Of a DNA stretch of 64,000 bases, positions 54,535 to 63,101 are shown piece after piece; the first letter of the stretch is position 1; each line of letters opens with the position of its first letter. The notes beneath the pieces were generated by a model. It worked only from the letters and a program-made list of their open reading frames with translations, made no database searches and was not told the DNA's origin. The position numbers were made by a program, and so were the translations under genes. The stretch comes from Microcystis wesenbergii NRERC-220 (GTDB lineage Bacteria > Cyanobacteriota > Cyanobacteriia > Cyanobacteriales > Microcystaceae), in contig NZ_JAVSJA010000001.1 in NCBI RefSeq assembly GCF_032027425.1, forward strand, positions 620,001-684,000, read 5' to 3'.

Positions 54535-57231
54535 ATGGATTTAATTTTATGTCATCAAACGGCGGATTTTGACGCTTTGGGGGCAGCGGTGGGTTTATCG
54601 TTGCTGAAAGCGGGTAGTCGCATTGTGTTAACGGGGGGAGCGCACCCAACAGTAAGGGAATTTTTGGCCCTGCATCGGGATGAATTCGCTTTAATTGAAC
54701 TGCGTAGTGTCAATCCGGACCGTATTCGCTCTTTAATTGTCGTTGATAATCAGTGGCGGGAGCGTCTGGGAAAAGCCTCCCAGTGGCTAGATTTAGGGCA
54801 TTTACAGGCGATCGAATTGTATGATCATCATTTAGATAGTGAAAGTGATATTCATGCCTCTAGCGTCCATTTAGAGGCAGTGGGAGCTACCACGACTTTA
54901 ATTGTCGAAGCTTTACAAAAAGCCCATATTCAACCAAACTCGATGGCAGCGACGGTAATGGCGCTCGGTATTCACGTTGACACGGGTTCCCTGACTTTTG
55001 CCGGTAGTACCCCCAGGGATGCCTATGCTTTGGCCTGGTTAATGACCTATGGTGCTAACATTAAAACGATCGCCCAATACTGTCAACCGAGTTTTTCCCC
55101 CCGCTTACAGGAGTTATTTAGCCTTGCTTGGGAAAATCTGGAGATTAAAACGATCCATGGCCGTAAAATCGCCCATGTTCTTCTCCATACTGCCGATTTT
55201 ATCCCCGGTTTGTCTAGTGTGGCCGAGCGCCTACTGGAATTATCCGATAGTGATGCGCTACTTTTCGGCCATAGTTATAGTAAAAACGAGGAAGATAATT
55301 CCCGACAGCGTTTAACTGTGATTGGTCGCTCTAGGATCGATGGGGTGAATCTATATCAGCTTTTTTCCCCCTATAACGGCGGTGGTCATGCTCAGGCCGC
55401 TTCGGTGAGTTTTCGCGATGTTCAGCCAGTTCAACAGTTAAATCAACTACTGGGGGACTTAATTGCTCAAATTCCTCCTCCTCCCACCGCTAGGGATTTA
55501 ATGTCTTCTCCGGTGCGGACAATTCGTCCCGATACTTCCATATCTCAAGCCGAGCGCATCCTTTTTCGTTACGGCCATTCGGGGTTATCAGTGGTAGATG
55601 AGCAGGATCGCTTAGTTGGGGTGATTTCTCGTCGTGACCTCGATTTAGCTCTCCATCACGGCTTTTCTCACTCTCCCGTGAAGGGATACATGACTTGTAA
55701 TCCGAAAACTATTACCCCGGACACTTCTCTTCAGGAAATCGAGTCGCTGATGGTAACGTATGATTTGGGGCGTTTACCTGTACTAGAAAACGGGCAGTTA
55801 GTCGGTATCGTCACTCGTACAGATGTATTAAGACAGATTCATCAAAATGAGCGGGTGCGTTTTGAAGGGGTTGCTTTGGTTTCCTGTCTTTTACCGACGA
55901 TTAAAGAGCGTTTAGAGCCGGTTTTATGGTCATTCCTGCAAGCTGCCGCCGCTGCCGCTCAAAAACGCGGTTGGCATCTCTATCTGGTTGGGGGTGCGGT
56001 GCGCGATTTATTGTTAGCGGCAGAAAGGGATACTTTATTGTTACAGGATATCGATTTAGTGGTGGATGGCTGCCATCGCGCCGCCGATGTGGGTGCGGGG
56101 GTAGAATTGGCTAATTGTTTACAGGAAATTTATCCGGGGGCCCGGTTATCGATTCACGGGGAATTTCAGACGGCGGCTTTGTTATGGCACAAAGATGAGC
56201 GTTTTGGCTCGTTATGGGTGGATATCGCCACGGCACGCACGGAATTCTATCCCTATCCTGCCAGCAATCCCCAAGTGGAGGCTAGTTCGATTCGACAGGA
56301 TTTGTATAGAAGGGATTTTACGATTAATGCTCTGGCAATTCGCCTAACTTCGCCGAAAGAGGGGGAATTACTCGACTTTTTTGGCGGTATGTTGGATTTA
56401 CGCGCCCAACAAATCCGGGTTTTACACGCTAATAGTTTTATCGAGGATCCGACGCGCATCTATCGAGCGGTGCGTTTTGCCACTCGGTTAGGATTTGTTA
56501 TTGAACCCTTGACAGAAAGCTATATTAGGTATGCGATCGAAAGTGGAGTTTATGATCGCTCACGGCAACAAAATCAGAATGCACCTGCTTTACAGTCCCG
56601 TTTAAAAGCGGAGTTGAATTATATTTTAGAGGCGGATTACTGGGAAAGTGCCTTAGAAAAGTTGGCTGAGTTGGGGGCTTTGCACTGTTTACACGGGGAT
56701 TTAAGTTTAAATCAGGCTTTATGGCGACAATTGCGCTCTCTCAGTCGTTGGTTAGATTGTTTAAGTCTGGAATTGCCGGTGAATGCCTGGTTAATGCGGT
56801 TGGAATTATTAATCGCTTCTCTGGCTGTGGGGGAAAGAATAGCGATCGCTAATAATTTACAATTGCCCAAAGATAGTGTGGAGCGTTTACAAAAACTAGA
56901 AGTTATGGAAAGGGAGATTAGCAATAATTTTGCTTATGCTCGACCCGTTAGTCAAATTGTCAGCTTTTTCAATGGTTATAAGGTTCCTAGTTTGTTACTG
57001 GTGGCGATGCGGAGTCAGACTAGGATGCGGGCTTTAATCTGGCAATATTTAACTAAATGGTCGCAGATCGAGGCTCCTATCGACGGCAATGACCTAAAAG
57101 CTTTGGGTTATCAACCGGGTCCCCAGTTTAAATCGTTACTTGCGGCAGTCTTGGGGGCAACTTTAGATGGAATAGTCAGCAATAAAAGCGAGGCTATGGC
57201 TTTTATTGCTAGATTAACTCGGGCTTGCTGA
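54535..57231 (+). CDS. DHH-CBS-tRNA nucleotidyltransferase fusion protein
   Basis: 898 residues with three modules. Residues 1-315 are a DHH/DHHA1 phosphoesterase: [34 protein letters not shown] and the GGGHAQAA motif. Two CBS domains follow ([40 protein letters not shown]) at about 320-440. From 470 on is a class II polyA polymerase/CCA enzyme: [28 protein letters not shown] (DxD metal site), [13 protein letters not shown] and [18 protein letters not shown]. This is a cyanobacterial type of A-adding or CCA-adding enzyme; which bases it adds is not clear. A dispersed repeat begins exactly at its stop codon. Confidence 0.9.
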   Translation: MDLILCHQTADFDALGAAVGLSLLKAGSRIVLTGGAHPTVREFLALHRDEFALIELRSVNPDRIRSLIVVDNQWRERLGKASQWLDLGHLQAIELYDHHLDSESDIHASSVHLEAVGATTTLIVEALQKAHIQPNSMAATVMALGIHVDTGSLTFAGSTPRDAYALAWLMTYGANIKTIAQYCQPSFSPRLQELFSLAWENLEIKTIHGRKIAHVLLHTADFIPGLSSVAERLLELSDSDALLFGHSYSKNEEDNSRQRLTVIGRSRIDGVNLYQLFSPYNGGGHAQAASVSFRDVQPVQQLNQLLGDLIAQIPPPPTARDLMSSPVRTIRPDTSISQAERILFRYGHSGLSVVDEQDRLVGVISRRDLDLALHHGFSHSPVKGYMTCNPKTITPDTSLQEIESLMVTYDLGRLPVLENGQLVGIVTRTDVLRQIHQNERVRFEGVALVSCLLPTIKERLEPVLWSFLQAAAAAAQKRGWHLYLVGGAVRDLLLAAERDTLLLQDIDLVVDGCHRAADVGAGVELANCLQEIYPGARLSIHGEFQTAALLWHKDERFGSLWVDIATARTEFYPYPASNPQVEASSIRQDLYRRDFTINALAIRLTSPKEGELLDFFGGMLDLRAQQIRVLHANSFIEDPTRIYRAVRFATRLGFVIEPLTESYIRYAIESGVYDRSRQQNQNAPALQSRLKAELNYILEADYWESALEKLAELGALHCLHGDLSLNQALWRQLRSLSRWLDCLSLELPVNAWLMRLELLIASLAVGERIAIANNLQLPKDSVERLQKLEVMEREISNNFAYARPVSQIVSFFNGYKVPSLLLVAMRSQTRMRALIWQYLTKWSQIEAPIDGNDLKALGYQPGPQFKSLLAAVLGATLDGIVSNKSEAMAFIARLTRAC

Positions 57232-57445
57232 ATAAATCTAAAAACCTTATTGGGTAAGACTTTTAGACTTTTTGTCAATCAAAAAGTACCAGTTGTGGGA
57301 GAGATAGGGGGAAAATTCTGGGACTTTTTCTCTGAAAATTAGGTAATTGACCAGATGAGAATCGGTAAAACCCTACACCCCACACCCCACACCCTACACC
57401 CTGTCCCCACGAAAAACTTTTTGCCGCAGACCCTAACTAAGTCAG
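57229..57445. repeat. Dispersed repeat, about 215 bp (copy 1)
   Basis: Runs from TGAATAAATCTAAAAACCTT to CACGAAAAACTTTTTGCCGC. A second copy is at 62172-62412. Shared middle parts include GGGTAAGACTTTTAGACTTT and GGGACTTTTTC. The CACCC-rich stretch near 57375-57400 is variable. Confidence 0.82.
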
Positions 57446-57449
57446 CAGA

Positions 57450-57614
57450 TTAGGTATCGGCTGCCCCTTCATTTTCCGAAGATTGTCTTTGATCGCTGGA
57501 ATAACCGCCTCTACCTCCTCTGGTGGTGGTACGATTAGAGGCGGCCCGGAATTGACGAGCGTAGGCGCGGTTGCGTTCCGCTTTTTCTTTTTTCAAATTA
57601 CGACGTTTGGCCAC
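57450..57614 (-). CDS. Small basic protein downstream of the RNA-binding protein gene
   Basis: 54 residues from a GTG start, preceded by AAGGAG at seven bases. The N-terminal half is strongly basic (MAKRRNLKKEKAERNRAYAR), the middle is RTTTRGGRGGYSS, and the tail is acidic. The gene lies on the same strand as the rbp gene, with an IS605-type relic between them. Its basic, glycine-arginine content hints at RNA or ribosome contact, but I know no function. Confidence 0.68.
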   Translation of the reverse strand: MAKRRNLKKEKAERNRAYARQFRAASNRTTTRGGRGGYSSDQRQSSENEGAADT

Positions 57615-57671
57615 AAGAATCTCCTTGGGATATTAGATAGACAAGCGGGGAAACGAGCGCTCGCTCCCCCT

Positions 57672-58015
57672 ATTGACATTGACACTCTCCGCCCTAAAAG
57701 TGCGGAGATTCTTGGGCTGAATCCTGCCTCCACTAGCAACGCTAATTTTGGTCTTACGGTTTCATGTCTAGTCCGACTACACCGATAAGGCAAGCACTCT
57801 TATGGACTACTCCCCAAGCGTAAATTTCTGTGTGTCCCACAGTATTTAATTGTTTTGCGTTCTTACAGTTTGGACTTAATTGAACACCATTGACTGTTAG
57901 AAATTTTGAGATCACGGAGTAGGACGTTTAACCTGTTTCCTCACGTTCTCACGCTCGGAACCACCGACAAACATTCTCGCACAAAGCCGTCCTAAAAGGA
58001 CGGGGTTTTCAACCC
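57672..58015 (-). mobile_element. Relic of an IS200/IS605-type (TnpB) element without tnpB
   Basis: Read on the minus strand, the left end has hairpin CCGTCCTAAAAGGACGG (57987-58003) after GGGTTGAAAACCCC, and the right end has hairpin CTCCGC/GCGGAG (57687-57707) followed by GAGTGTCAATGTCAAT. The right-end text CCAAGAATC...AGTGTCAATG matches that next to the tnpB relic at 62782-62816. The 344-bp interior has no long frame. Palindromic ends and absence of inverted repeats fit this group. Confidence 0.7.
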
Positions 58016-58051
58016 AAATTTCCGATAACCTAGAATGGTTACGGTCGGGGA

Positions 58052-58348
58052 TTAGTAGCGACGCTCCCGATTGCGATCGCCGCCAGCACCGAAGGAAGAT
58101 CTGGGTTCTTTTTCACGAGCTTGATTGACTTTTAATTCTCGTCCCATCCATTGAGCGCCGTCAAGAGCGGCAATAGCGGCCGATTCTTGCTCTGGGGTTT
58201 CCATTTCCACGAAAGCGAACCCGCGTTTTCTTTTCGTTTCCCGATCCATGGGGAGGTGAACGCGCTTGATTTTACCATATTCGGTAAAAACCTCCACTAC
58301 GTCTTCTTGGTCAACCTCGAAGGGGAGATTACCAACATAAATTGACAT
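58052..58348 (-). CDS. rbp: RRM-type RNA-binding protein (cold-inducible Rbp)
   Basis: 98 residues from the ATG at 58348. It is a single RRM with RNP2 (SIYVGNLPFEV) at the N-terminus and RNP1 (KRKRGFAFVEME) near 40, then a glycine-arginine tail (SFGAGGDRNRERRY). Cyanobacterial Rbp proteins bind mRNA, rise in the cold, and some localise photosynthetic mRNAs to the thylakoid. The frame opens earlier to 58420, but the RRM pattern starts at MSIYVGN. The tail is shorter than in the glycine-rich Rbp class. Confidence 0.93.
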   Translation of the reverse strand: MSIYVGNLPFEVDQEDVVEVFTEYGKIKRVHLPMDRETKRKRGFAFVEMETPEQESAAIAALDGAQWMGRELKVNQAREKEPRSSFGAGGDRNRERRY

Positions 58349-58589
58349 AAAACCTATCCTTGCACAGATAAAAACAACAGATTTGTAGAGAACGAAGATT
58401 TCGGGAACTAGCTGAACCAATACTAAACAGAAACGCTTTGACCATTAATACTGACAACGAGCCGCAGTGCCGACTTTTATTCTCGACTCCCATCCTAGCA
58501 CATAGCTATTAGCTTTGATCGATTCTGCCTCTCCCGCCACCCGAGCAGATAAACTAGACTAGAATGCTGCCCTATAAAATGCCCTAATT

Positions 58590-59594
58590 ATGAGTTTATC
58601 CCCCCATCCGATCGAAACTGCCCTAAAAACCCTGGCAGGGAAAGCGGAAAATTCCATCGAACAAACAACAACCCTAGAAGACTTAGAACAGCTAAGGGTG
58701 AATTATCTCGGTAAGAAAGGAGAATTATCGCAGATTTTACGCGAAATGGGCAAATTAACCCCCGAAGAGAGACCGCGCCTCGGTGCGATCGCTAATGAGG
58801 TAAAAGAATTAGTACAATCGCTGCTGGAATCCCGGCGAGAAAGTCTCCAGAATGCCCAAATTAAGGCGAAATTAGCGGCGGAAACCCTCGATGTCACCCT
58901 ACCTGCTCTTAGCCGTCCTTTAGGGCGAATTCACCCCTTAAATAGCACAGTTGATCGCATGATCGATATTTTCGTCGGTCTGGGTTACACCATCGCCACT
59001 GGGCCGCAGGTAGAAACCGATTATTATAATTTTGAGGCTTTAAATATCCCTGCTGACCATCCGGCCCGGGATATGCAGGATACTTTTTTCTTGAGGGATG
59101 GTCGTTTATTGCGGACCCATACCTCTCCGGTGCAGATTCGCTACATGGAAAGTCACGAACCCCCGATTCGGATTGTGGCCCCGGGCCGTGTTTATCGTCG
59201 CGATACCGTGGATGCAACCCATTCTGCGGTTTTCCATCAAGTGGAATTATTAGCGGTGGACCGGGGATTAACCTTTACGGATTTGAAAGGAACAATTAAA
59301 GAATTTCTTAAGCAAATGTTTGGGGCTGATTTACCGGTTAAATTCCGCGCTTCCTACTTCCCTTTTACCGAACCCTCGGCCGAGGTAGATGTGCAGTGGA
59401 AAGGCAAATGGTTGGAGGTGATGGGCTGTGGTATGGTGGATCCCAATGTCTTAAAAGCAGTCGGTTATGACCCCCAAATCTATACGGGTTTTGCTGCCGG
59501 TTTTGGTGTGGAAAGATTTGCTATGGTATTACATGAGATAGACGATATTCGCCGTTGTTATAATAGTGATATCCGCTTTCTCCGCCAATTTTAG
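58590..59594 (+). CDS. pheS: Phenylalanyl-tRNA synthetase alpha subunit
   Basis: Charges tRNA-Phe with phenylalanine as part of the (alpha-beta)2 enzyme. 334 residues: an N-terminal coiled coil ([20 protein letters not shown]), motif 1 region [20 protein letters not shown], motif 2 [20 protein letters not shown], and motif 3 [20 protein letters not shown]. pheT is not adjacent, as in other cyanobacteria. The next gene starts 14 bases later. Confidence 0.96.
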   Translation: MSLSPHPIETALKTLAGKAENSIEQTTTLEDLEQLRVNYLGKKGELSQILREMGKLTPEERPRLGAIANEVKELVQSLLESRRESLQNAQIKAKLAAETLDVTLPALSRPLGRIHPLNSTVDRMIDIFVGLGYTIATGPQVETDYYNFEALNIPADHPARDMQDTFFLRDGRLLRTHTSPVQIRYMESHEPPIRIVAPGRVYRRDTVDATHSAVFHQVELLAVDRGLTFTDLKGTIKEFLKQMFGADLPVKFRASYFPFTEPSAEVDVQWKGKWLEVMGCGMVDPNVLKAVGYDPQIYTGFAAGFGVERFAMVLHEIDDIRRCYNSDIRFLRQF

Positions 59595-59607
59595 GGGGAT
59601 AAACCCG

Positions 59608-59952
59608 ATGGTCATGAGTGAAGATTTAACCAAAAAAAGACTCCTATCCGTGGCTTGTCATGCCTCGATCTTTTTGAGTGCTACGCTGGTATCGGTGGGG
59701 ATTCCCTTAGCTATTTATTTCATTTCTGATGATGGAACGGTGAAGGAAAACGCCAAAGAAGCTTTAAACTTTCACCTGAATATGTGGTTATACTACCTAA
59801 TTGCCGGGATTCTAGTTTGGGTTTTAATCGGTTATTTGCTCTTACCGATTCTTGCTGTGGTGAATATTGTTCTCCCCATTCTTGCTATCCTGCAAGTCTG
59901 GAAAGATGCCTATAAGGTTTTCCGTTATCCTTTTATTTTCCGGGTTCTGTAA
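59608..59952 (+). CDS. DUF4870 membrane protein
   Basis: 114 residues from the ATG at 59608 (MVMSEDLTKKRLLSVACHAS); the earlier frame overlaps pheS. Three helices: the first with HASIFLSATLVSVGIPLAIY, then VKENAKEALNFHLNMWLYYL (the conserved AKEALNFHL block of DUF4870) and a last pair ending FRYPFIFRVL. The family is of unknown function. It probably shares the pheS transcript. Confidence 0.85.
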   Translation: MVMSEDLTKKRLLSVACHASIFLSATLVSVGIPLAIYFISDDGTVKENAKEALNFHLNMWLYYLIAGILVWVLIGYLLLPILAVVNIVLPILAILQVWKDAYKVFRYPFIFRVL

Positions 59953-60026
59953 TTAATTATCGGGGTTGAAACCGGTTCAACCCTTTTTTAGTCCTATTCC
60001 CACTAGAAAAATAGCCTCTGGAGTTT

Positions 60027-61154
60027 ATGACTAAAATTGTCATCATCGGTGCGGGGATAGTGGGGGCCACCATTGCCTACGAATTAAGCGCCATCGAAGG
60101 ATTAGAAATTACCCTCATCGATGAAAAAAAACCGGGACAAGGAGCAACCGGGGCAGCTTTAGGGATTTTAATGGGTATTATCAGCCATAAAACTAAAGGT
60201 AGAGCCTGGAAACTGCGGCAAGAAAGTTTAAAACGTTACGAAACCCTCCTTCCTGAGCTAGAATCCCTCACCGGACTGACTATTCCCTGTAACCGTGATG
60301 GTATTGTCCTACTGAGATCGAGTGCCGAAGACGAAGAAAATTGGCGCAAGTTAGCCCAAATCCGCCAAGAACAGGGATATTGTCTAGAAATCTGGGATAA
60401 AGAGACTTTGAAGCAAAAATGTCCCCAGGTGGCCGGGGAGCATCTCCAGGGTGCTATCTATTCTCCCAGGGATCGTCAAATTAACCCGGTCCTGCTGACG
60501 GAGGCTCTCGTCGCTGCTGCGGCAAGAAGGGGGGTAAAATGTCAATTTGGGTTAAAAGTGGAAAATTTCGGCAAGACAGGGCTTCAAGGCTCTAATTTGA
60601 GGCAATGCACCCAGGTTTATAGTTCCAATGGTATAGAGGAAACTGACTTTTTGGTTCTTTGTGCGGGAATCGGTGCCACTGCTTTAACCGAAACTCTTAC
60701 CCATCCAGTGGATATCCGACCGGTTTTAGGGCAAGCTTTACAGATAAAATTGACGCAACCCCTAGAAAGTTCCGATTTTAAGCCGATTTTAACAGGAAAT
60801 GACCTGCATATTCTGCCTTTGGCTGGATCGGAATACTGGATTGGGGCAACGGTGGAATTTATGGACGAAAAGGGCGAAATTATCGCCGATACTGCCCTAT
60901 TAGAGCAAGTGTATCAACAGGCGATCACTTTTTGTCCCTCTTTGGCTGCAGGTGCGATCGTGCGTACTTGGTCCGGTAAGCGACCGCGACCGGAGAAAAA
61001 ATCCGCTCCCATCATCGAATATTTGCCCGGATACGATAACGTTATTCTGGCCACGGGACACTACCGTAACGGGGTTTTATTGGCCCCTGCTACCGCTAAA
61101 ATGGTCAGGGAAATGTTAAGTGGTAAGTTAGGTTTTGCTGAAAAAGTTTGTTGA
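60027..61154 (+). CDS. FAD-dependent oxidoreductase, DAO/glycine-oxidase type
   Basis: 375 residues. Dinucleotide motif VIIGAGIVGATIAYELSAIE at the N-terminus, then TGAALGILMG, LLTEALVAAAARRGVKCQFG, CAGIGATALTE, and the C-terminal FAD block ILATGHYRNGVLLAPATAKM. The ending HYRNGVLLAP is typical of ThiO (glycine oxidase, thiamine thiazole route) and close D-amino acid oxidases. ThiO is possible, but no thi gene is near, so the substrate is left open. Confidence 0.86.
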   Translation: MTKIVIIGAGIVGATIAYELSAIEGLEITLIDEKKPGQGATGAALGILMGIISHKTKGRAWKLRQESLKRYETLLPELESLTGLTIPCNRDGIVLLRSSAEDEENWRKLAQIRQEQGYCLEIWDKETLKQKCPQVAGEHLQGAIYSPRDRQINPVLLTEALVAAAARRGVKCQFGLKVENFGKTGLQGSNLRQCTQVYSSNGIEETDFLVLCAGIGATALTETLTHPVDIRPVLGQALQIKLTQPLESSDFKPILTGNDLHILPLAGSEYWIGATVEFMDEKGEIIADTALLEQVYQQAITFCPSLAAGAIVRTWSGKRPRPEKKSAPIIEYLPGYDNVILATGHYRNGVLLAPATAKMVREMLSGKLGFAEKVC

Positions 61155-61690
61155 TGGAGTTAGGAGTCAGGATTCGGCTTTTTTCTCCCCTCTCTACAAT
61201 AATTACTCGCAGCCAGAAATACGTTGGGGAATATCATACTTTGTGCTTTTTGTCAAAAAAACTTTTTTTTTGCAATAAAACTACATAAAAAAAAGATCAT
61301 CGTTGTGGGTGAAATTGACTGATTTACCCGTCTTAATTAGGATCACCTTCTAGGTGTGGCAACGGTTTCAACCACTGCTGCCCAAAAAAGCACAGAATAC
61401 CCCATTATGAAATTCAGTAAAATCGCTGTTACCATAATAACATCGTTGTTAAATAAAAATCTTTCTCAATTAATTCTTAAGATTTTATAAATATTGCGGA
61501 ATGTTAATTTAAATATTCTCAAGTTTTTGCAGTCAATAAATAATTTTTGCTTATCTTTGTCGGAAAATAGAACTCCTGCAACAATCCAACATCTACCATT
61601 GGGTTAGGAGTCAGTATTTAGGAGTCAGGATTCGGCTTTTTTCTCCCCTCTCCCTTCTCCTTTCTCCCCTCTCCCTGCTATCGGCAGCCG
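61155..61690. other. Intergenic gap before cdd
   Basis: A/T-rich with no supported gene. A short frame from 61408 (MKFSKIAVTIITSLLNKNLS) stops after 27 codons and could be a decayed signal peptide. GGAGTCAGGATTCGGCTTTT occurs at both edges (about 61161 and 61623), a direct repeat that brackets the gap. Confidence 0.5.
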
Positions 61691-62098
61691 ATGACCCTAT
61701 CTGACCAAGAAAGACAACAACTCTGTGACACTGCTCGGGAAGTGGCGAAACTTTCCTATTCTCCCTATTCCCGTTTTCGGGTGGGGGCAGCGGTCTTGAC
61801 AAATAAAAAGATTTATGCTGGTACTAATGTAGAGAACGCTAGTTATGGCTTGAGTTTGTGCGCGGAAAGGGCAACTTTAGCGCAAATAATCGCGGCGGGC
61901 GATCGAGAAGTACGGGCGATCGCTATAGCCTGTATCGATGGGGTGGACAAGGATGATATTAGTCAGTTAACTCCCTGCGGAGCCTGTCGTCAATGGATGG
62001 CCGAATTAGCGCCGAAAGCAGAGATTATTATCTGTGGAACCCAGCAAAATTATCGTTTTAATCTCTCGGATTTACTGCCTTTTTCCTTTCGTTTTTAA
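61691..62098 (+). CDS. cdd: Cytidine deaminase
   Basis: Converts cytidine and deoxycytidine to uridine forms in pyrimidine salvage. 135 residues, the short homotetrameric class. Substrate block SPYSRFRVGAAVL near 20, catalytic NVENASYGLSLCAERATLAQ near 44 (His replaced by Cys as in the tetrameric class), and the zinc pair PCGACRQWMAEL near 97. It ends with the short FSLSDLLPFSF-like tail (FNLSDLLPFSFRF). It stands alone. Confidence 0.95.
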   Translation: MTLSDQERQQLCDTAREVAKLSYSPYSRFRVGAAVLTNKKIYAGTNVENASYGLSLCAERATLAQIIAAGDREVRAIAIACIDGVDKDDISQLTPCGACRQWMAELAPKAEIIICGTQQNYRFNLSDLLPFSFRF

Positions 62099-62171
62099 CT
62101 GTGGGCAATGGGGGGAGGAGCGAGCGTTTACTCATTTTGCGCTGATAGGAAATGCGATCGAGATAGGGTTG

Positions 62172-62412
62172 GCTGAATAAATCTAAAAACCTTGTTGGGT
62201 AAGACTTTTAGACTTTTTGGACATCAAAAAGTGCCAGCCATTGGAGGGATCGGGGGGAAAATTCCGGGACTTTTTCCCTGAAAATGGGTAAAACCCTACA
62301 CCCCACACCCTACACCCGTTCGGACCTCGGCGTGAGCTTTTGTCGAACGCAAAAGCTCACGGCCGAAGCCCACACCCTGCCCCCACGAAAAACTTTTTGC
62401 CGCAAACCCTAA
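62172..62412. repeat. Dispersed repeat, about 240 bp (copy 2), containing the palindrome
   Basis: Second copy of 57229-57445, starting TGAATAAATCTAAAAACCTT. Inserted in its CACCC-rich part is the 51-bp palindromic repeat (62318-62368), inverted relative to 2968-3016. The right end abuts the tnpB relic. Confidence 0.82.
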
Positions 62413-62816
62413 ATATGGTAAGGCTACGGTAGCCGTACCACCTCACAACACAAGTCAAAATTGCTCTAATTGTGCTCAAAAAGTACCTAAATCACGCGAT
62501 GTGCAACTAAAAACGACAGAATCAGGGTTCCAGAGGATACTTTATCTCTGCTAATTTCTGAAAGCCTTGTAAATCAAGACTAAAAATATAGTTGCACATC
62601 GCGTTAAATCTCTATCTACAAGAACATAGATTTGTCCCGATTGTGGCTATGTAGAAGATAGAGACATTAACGCCGCTATCAATATTCTGAAAAGAGGACT
62701 AAGTACGGTAGAGCATACCGAAACCCCCCCCTGGCGAATGTTGGATACGTCCTGCCAGATTAAGGAAACTCGGCGGAACCAAGAATCCCTCGCTTTTAGC
62801 GACGGGAGTGTCAATG
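62411..62816 (+). pseudogene. tnpB: TnpB (IS200/IS605) C-terminal remnant, split by a MITE
   Basis: The reading frame gives KYGKATVAVPPHNTSQNCSN, CAQKVPK, a 111-bp insertion, then SLSTRT, a TAG stop, and ICPDCGYVEDRDINAAINIL with KRGLSTVEHTET. The two CXXC pairs form the zinc finger, and DRDINAA is the RuvC-III aspartate motif of TnpB, the RNA-guided ancestor of Cas12. About 300 N-terminal residues are gone. The text after it (CCAAGAATC, hairpin, AGTGTCAATG) is the element's right end, where the guide RNA is encoded in intact relatives. Confidence 0.88.
62494..62604. mobile_element. 111-bp MITE inside the tnpB relic, 6-bp target duplication
   Basis: Perfect 16-bp inverted ends ACGCGATGTGCAACTA / TAGTTGCACATCGCGT, flanked by direct TAAATC (62488-62493, 62605-62610). 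Excision with one duplication restores the frame VPKSLSTRT. Family unknown. Confidence 0.9.
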
Positions 62817-62818
62817 TG

Positions 62819-63095
62819 CTAAACGCTTTTCAAATGAGCGAACCGTGAGTCCTGAAATTTTCTGGTTCTCATTAAGCCGAGATTTTGTGGCAACTTATTG
62901 AGAATGTAGTCTCTGAAACGCTCATAATTGCCTTCCATATTCTCAATAACTACGGCGGATTCAGGATTAGTCTGGTACATTCTCCACGCGGAAAAGCTTA
63001 TCCAATAAGGAATTAGCTGTGCCAGACGAATAAAGCAACCGCCGTAATTGATTCTCAATTGCAATAAAATCCAGTATGATTTATTACGCTTCCAG
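62819..63095 (-). pseudogene. Fragment of an unknown gene, carrying a MITE
   Basis: Read on the minus strand, removing the MITE at 62951-63046 with one TA gives a continuous stretch ILDFIAIENQLVIENMEGNY and ERFRDYILNKLPQNLGLMRT, then RKFQDSRFAHLKSV and a stop at 62819. The 5' part is lost at about 63095, where the composition changes abruptly. I do not recognise the protein; the tail looks helical and basic. Confidence 0.45.
62951..63046. mobile_element. TACGGCGG-ended MITE (copy 2)
   Basis: Matches 14203-14298 along its whole length, with ends TACGGCGG and CCGCCGTA and the internal GTCTGGTACA/TGTGCCAGA pair. It interrupts the gene fragment at 62819-63095. Confidence 0.78.
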
Positions 63096-63101
63096 GGCCG
63101 C

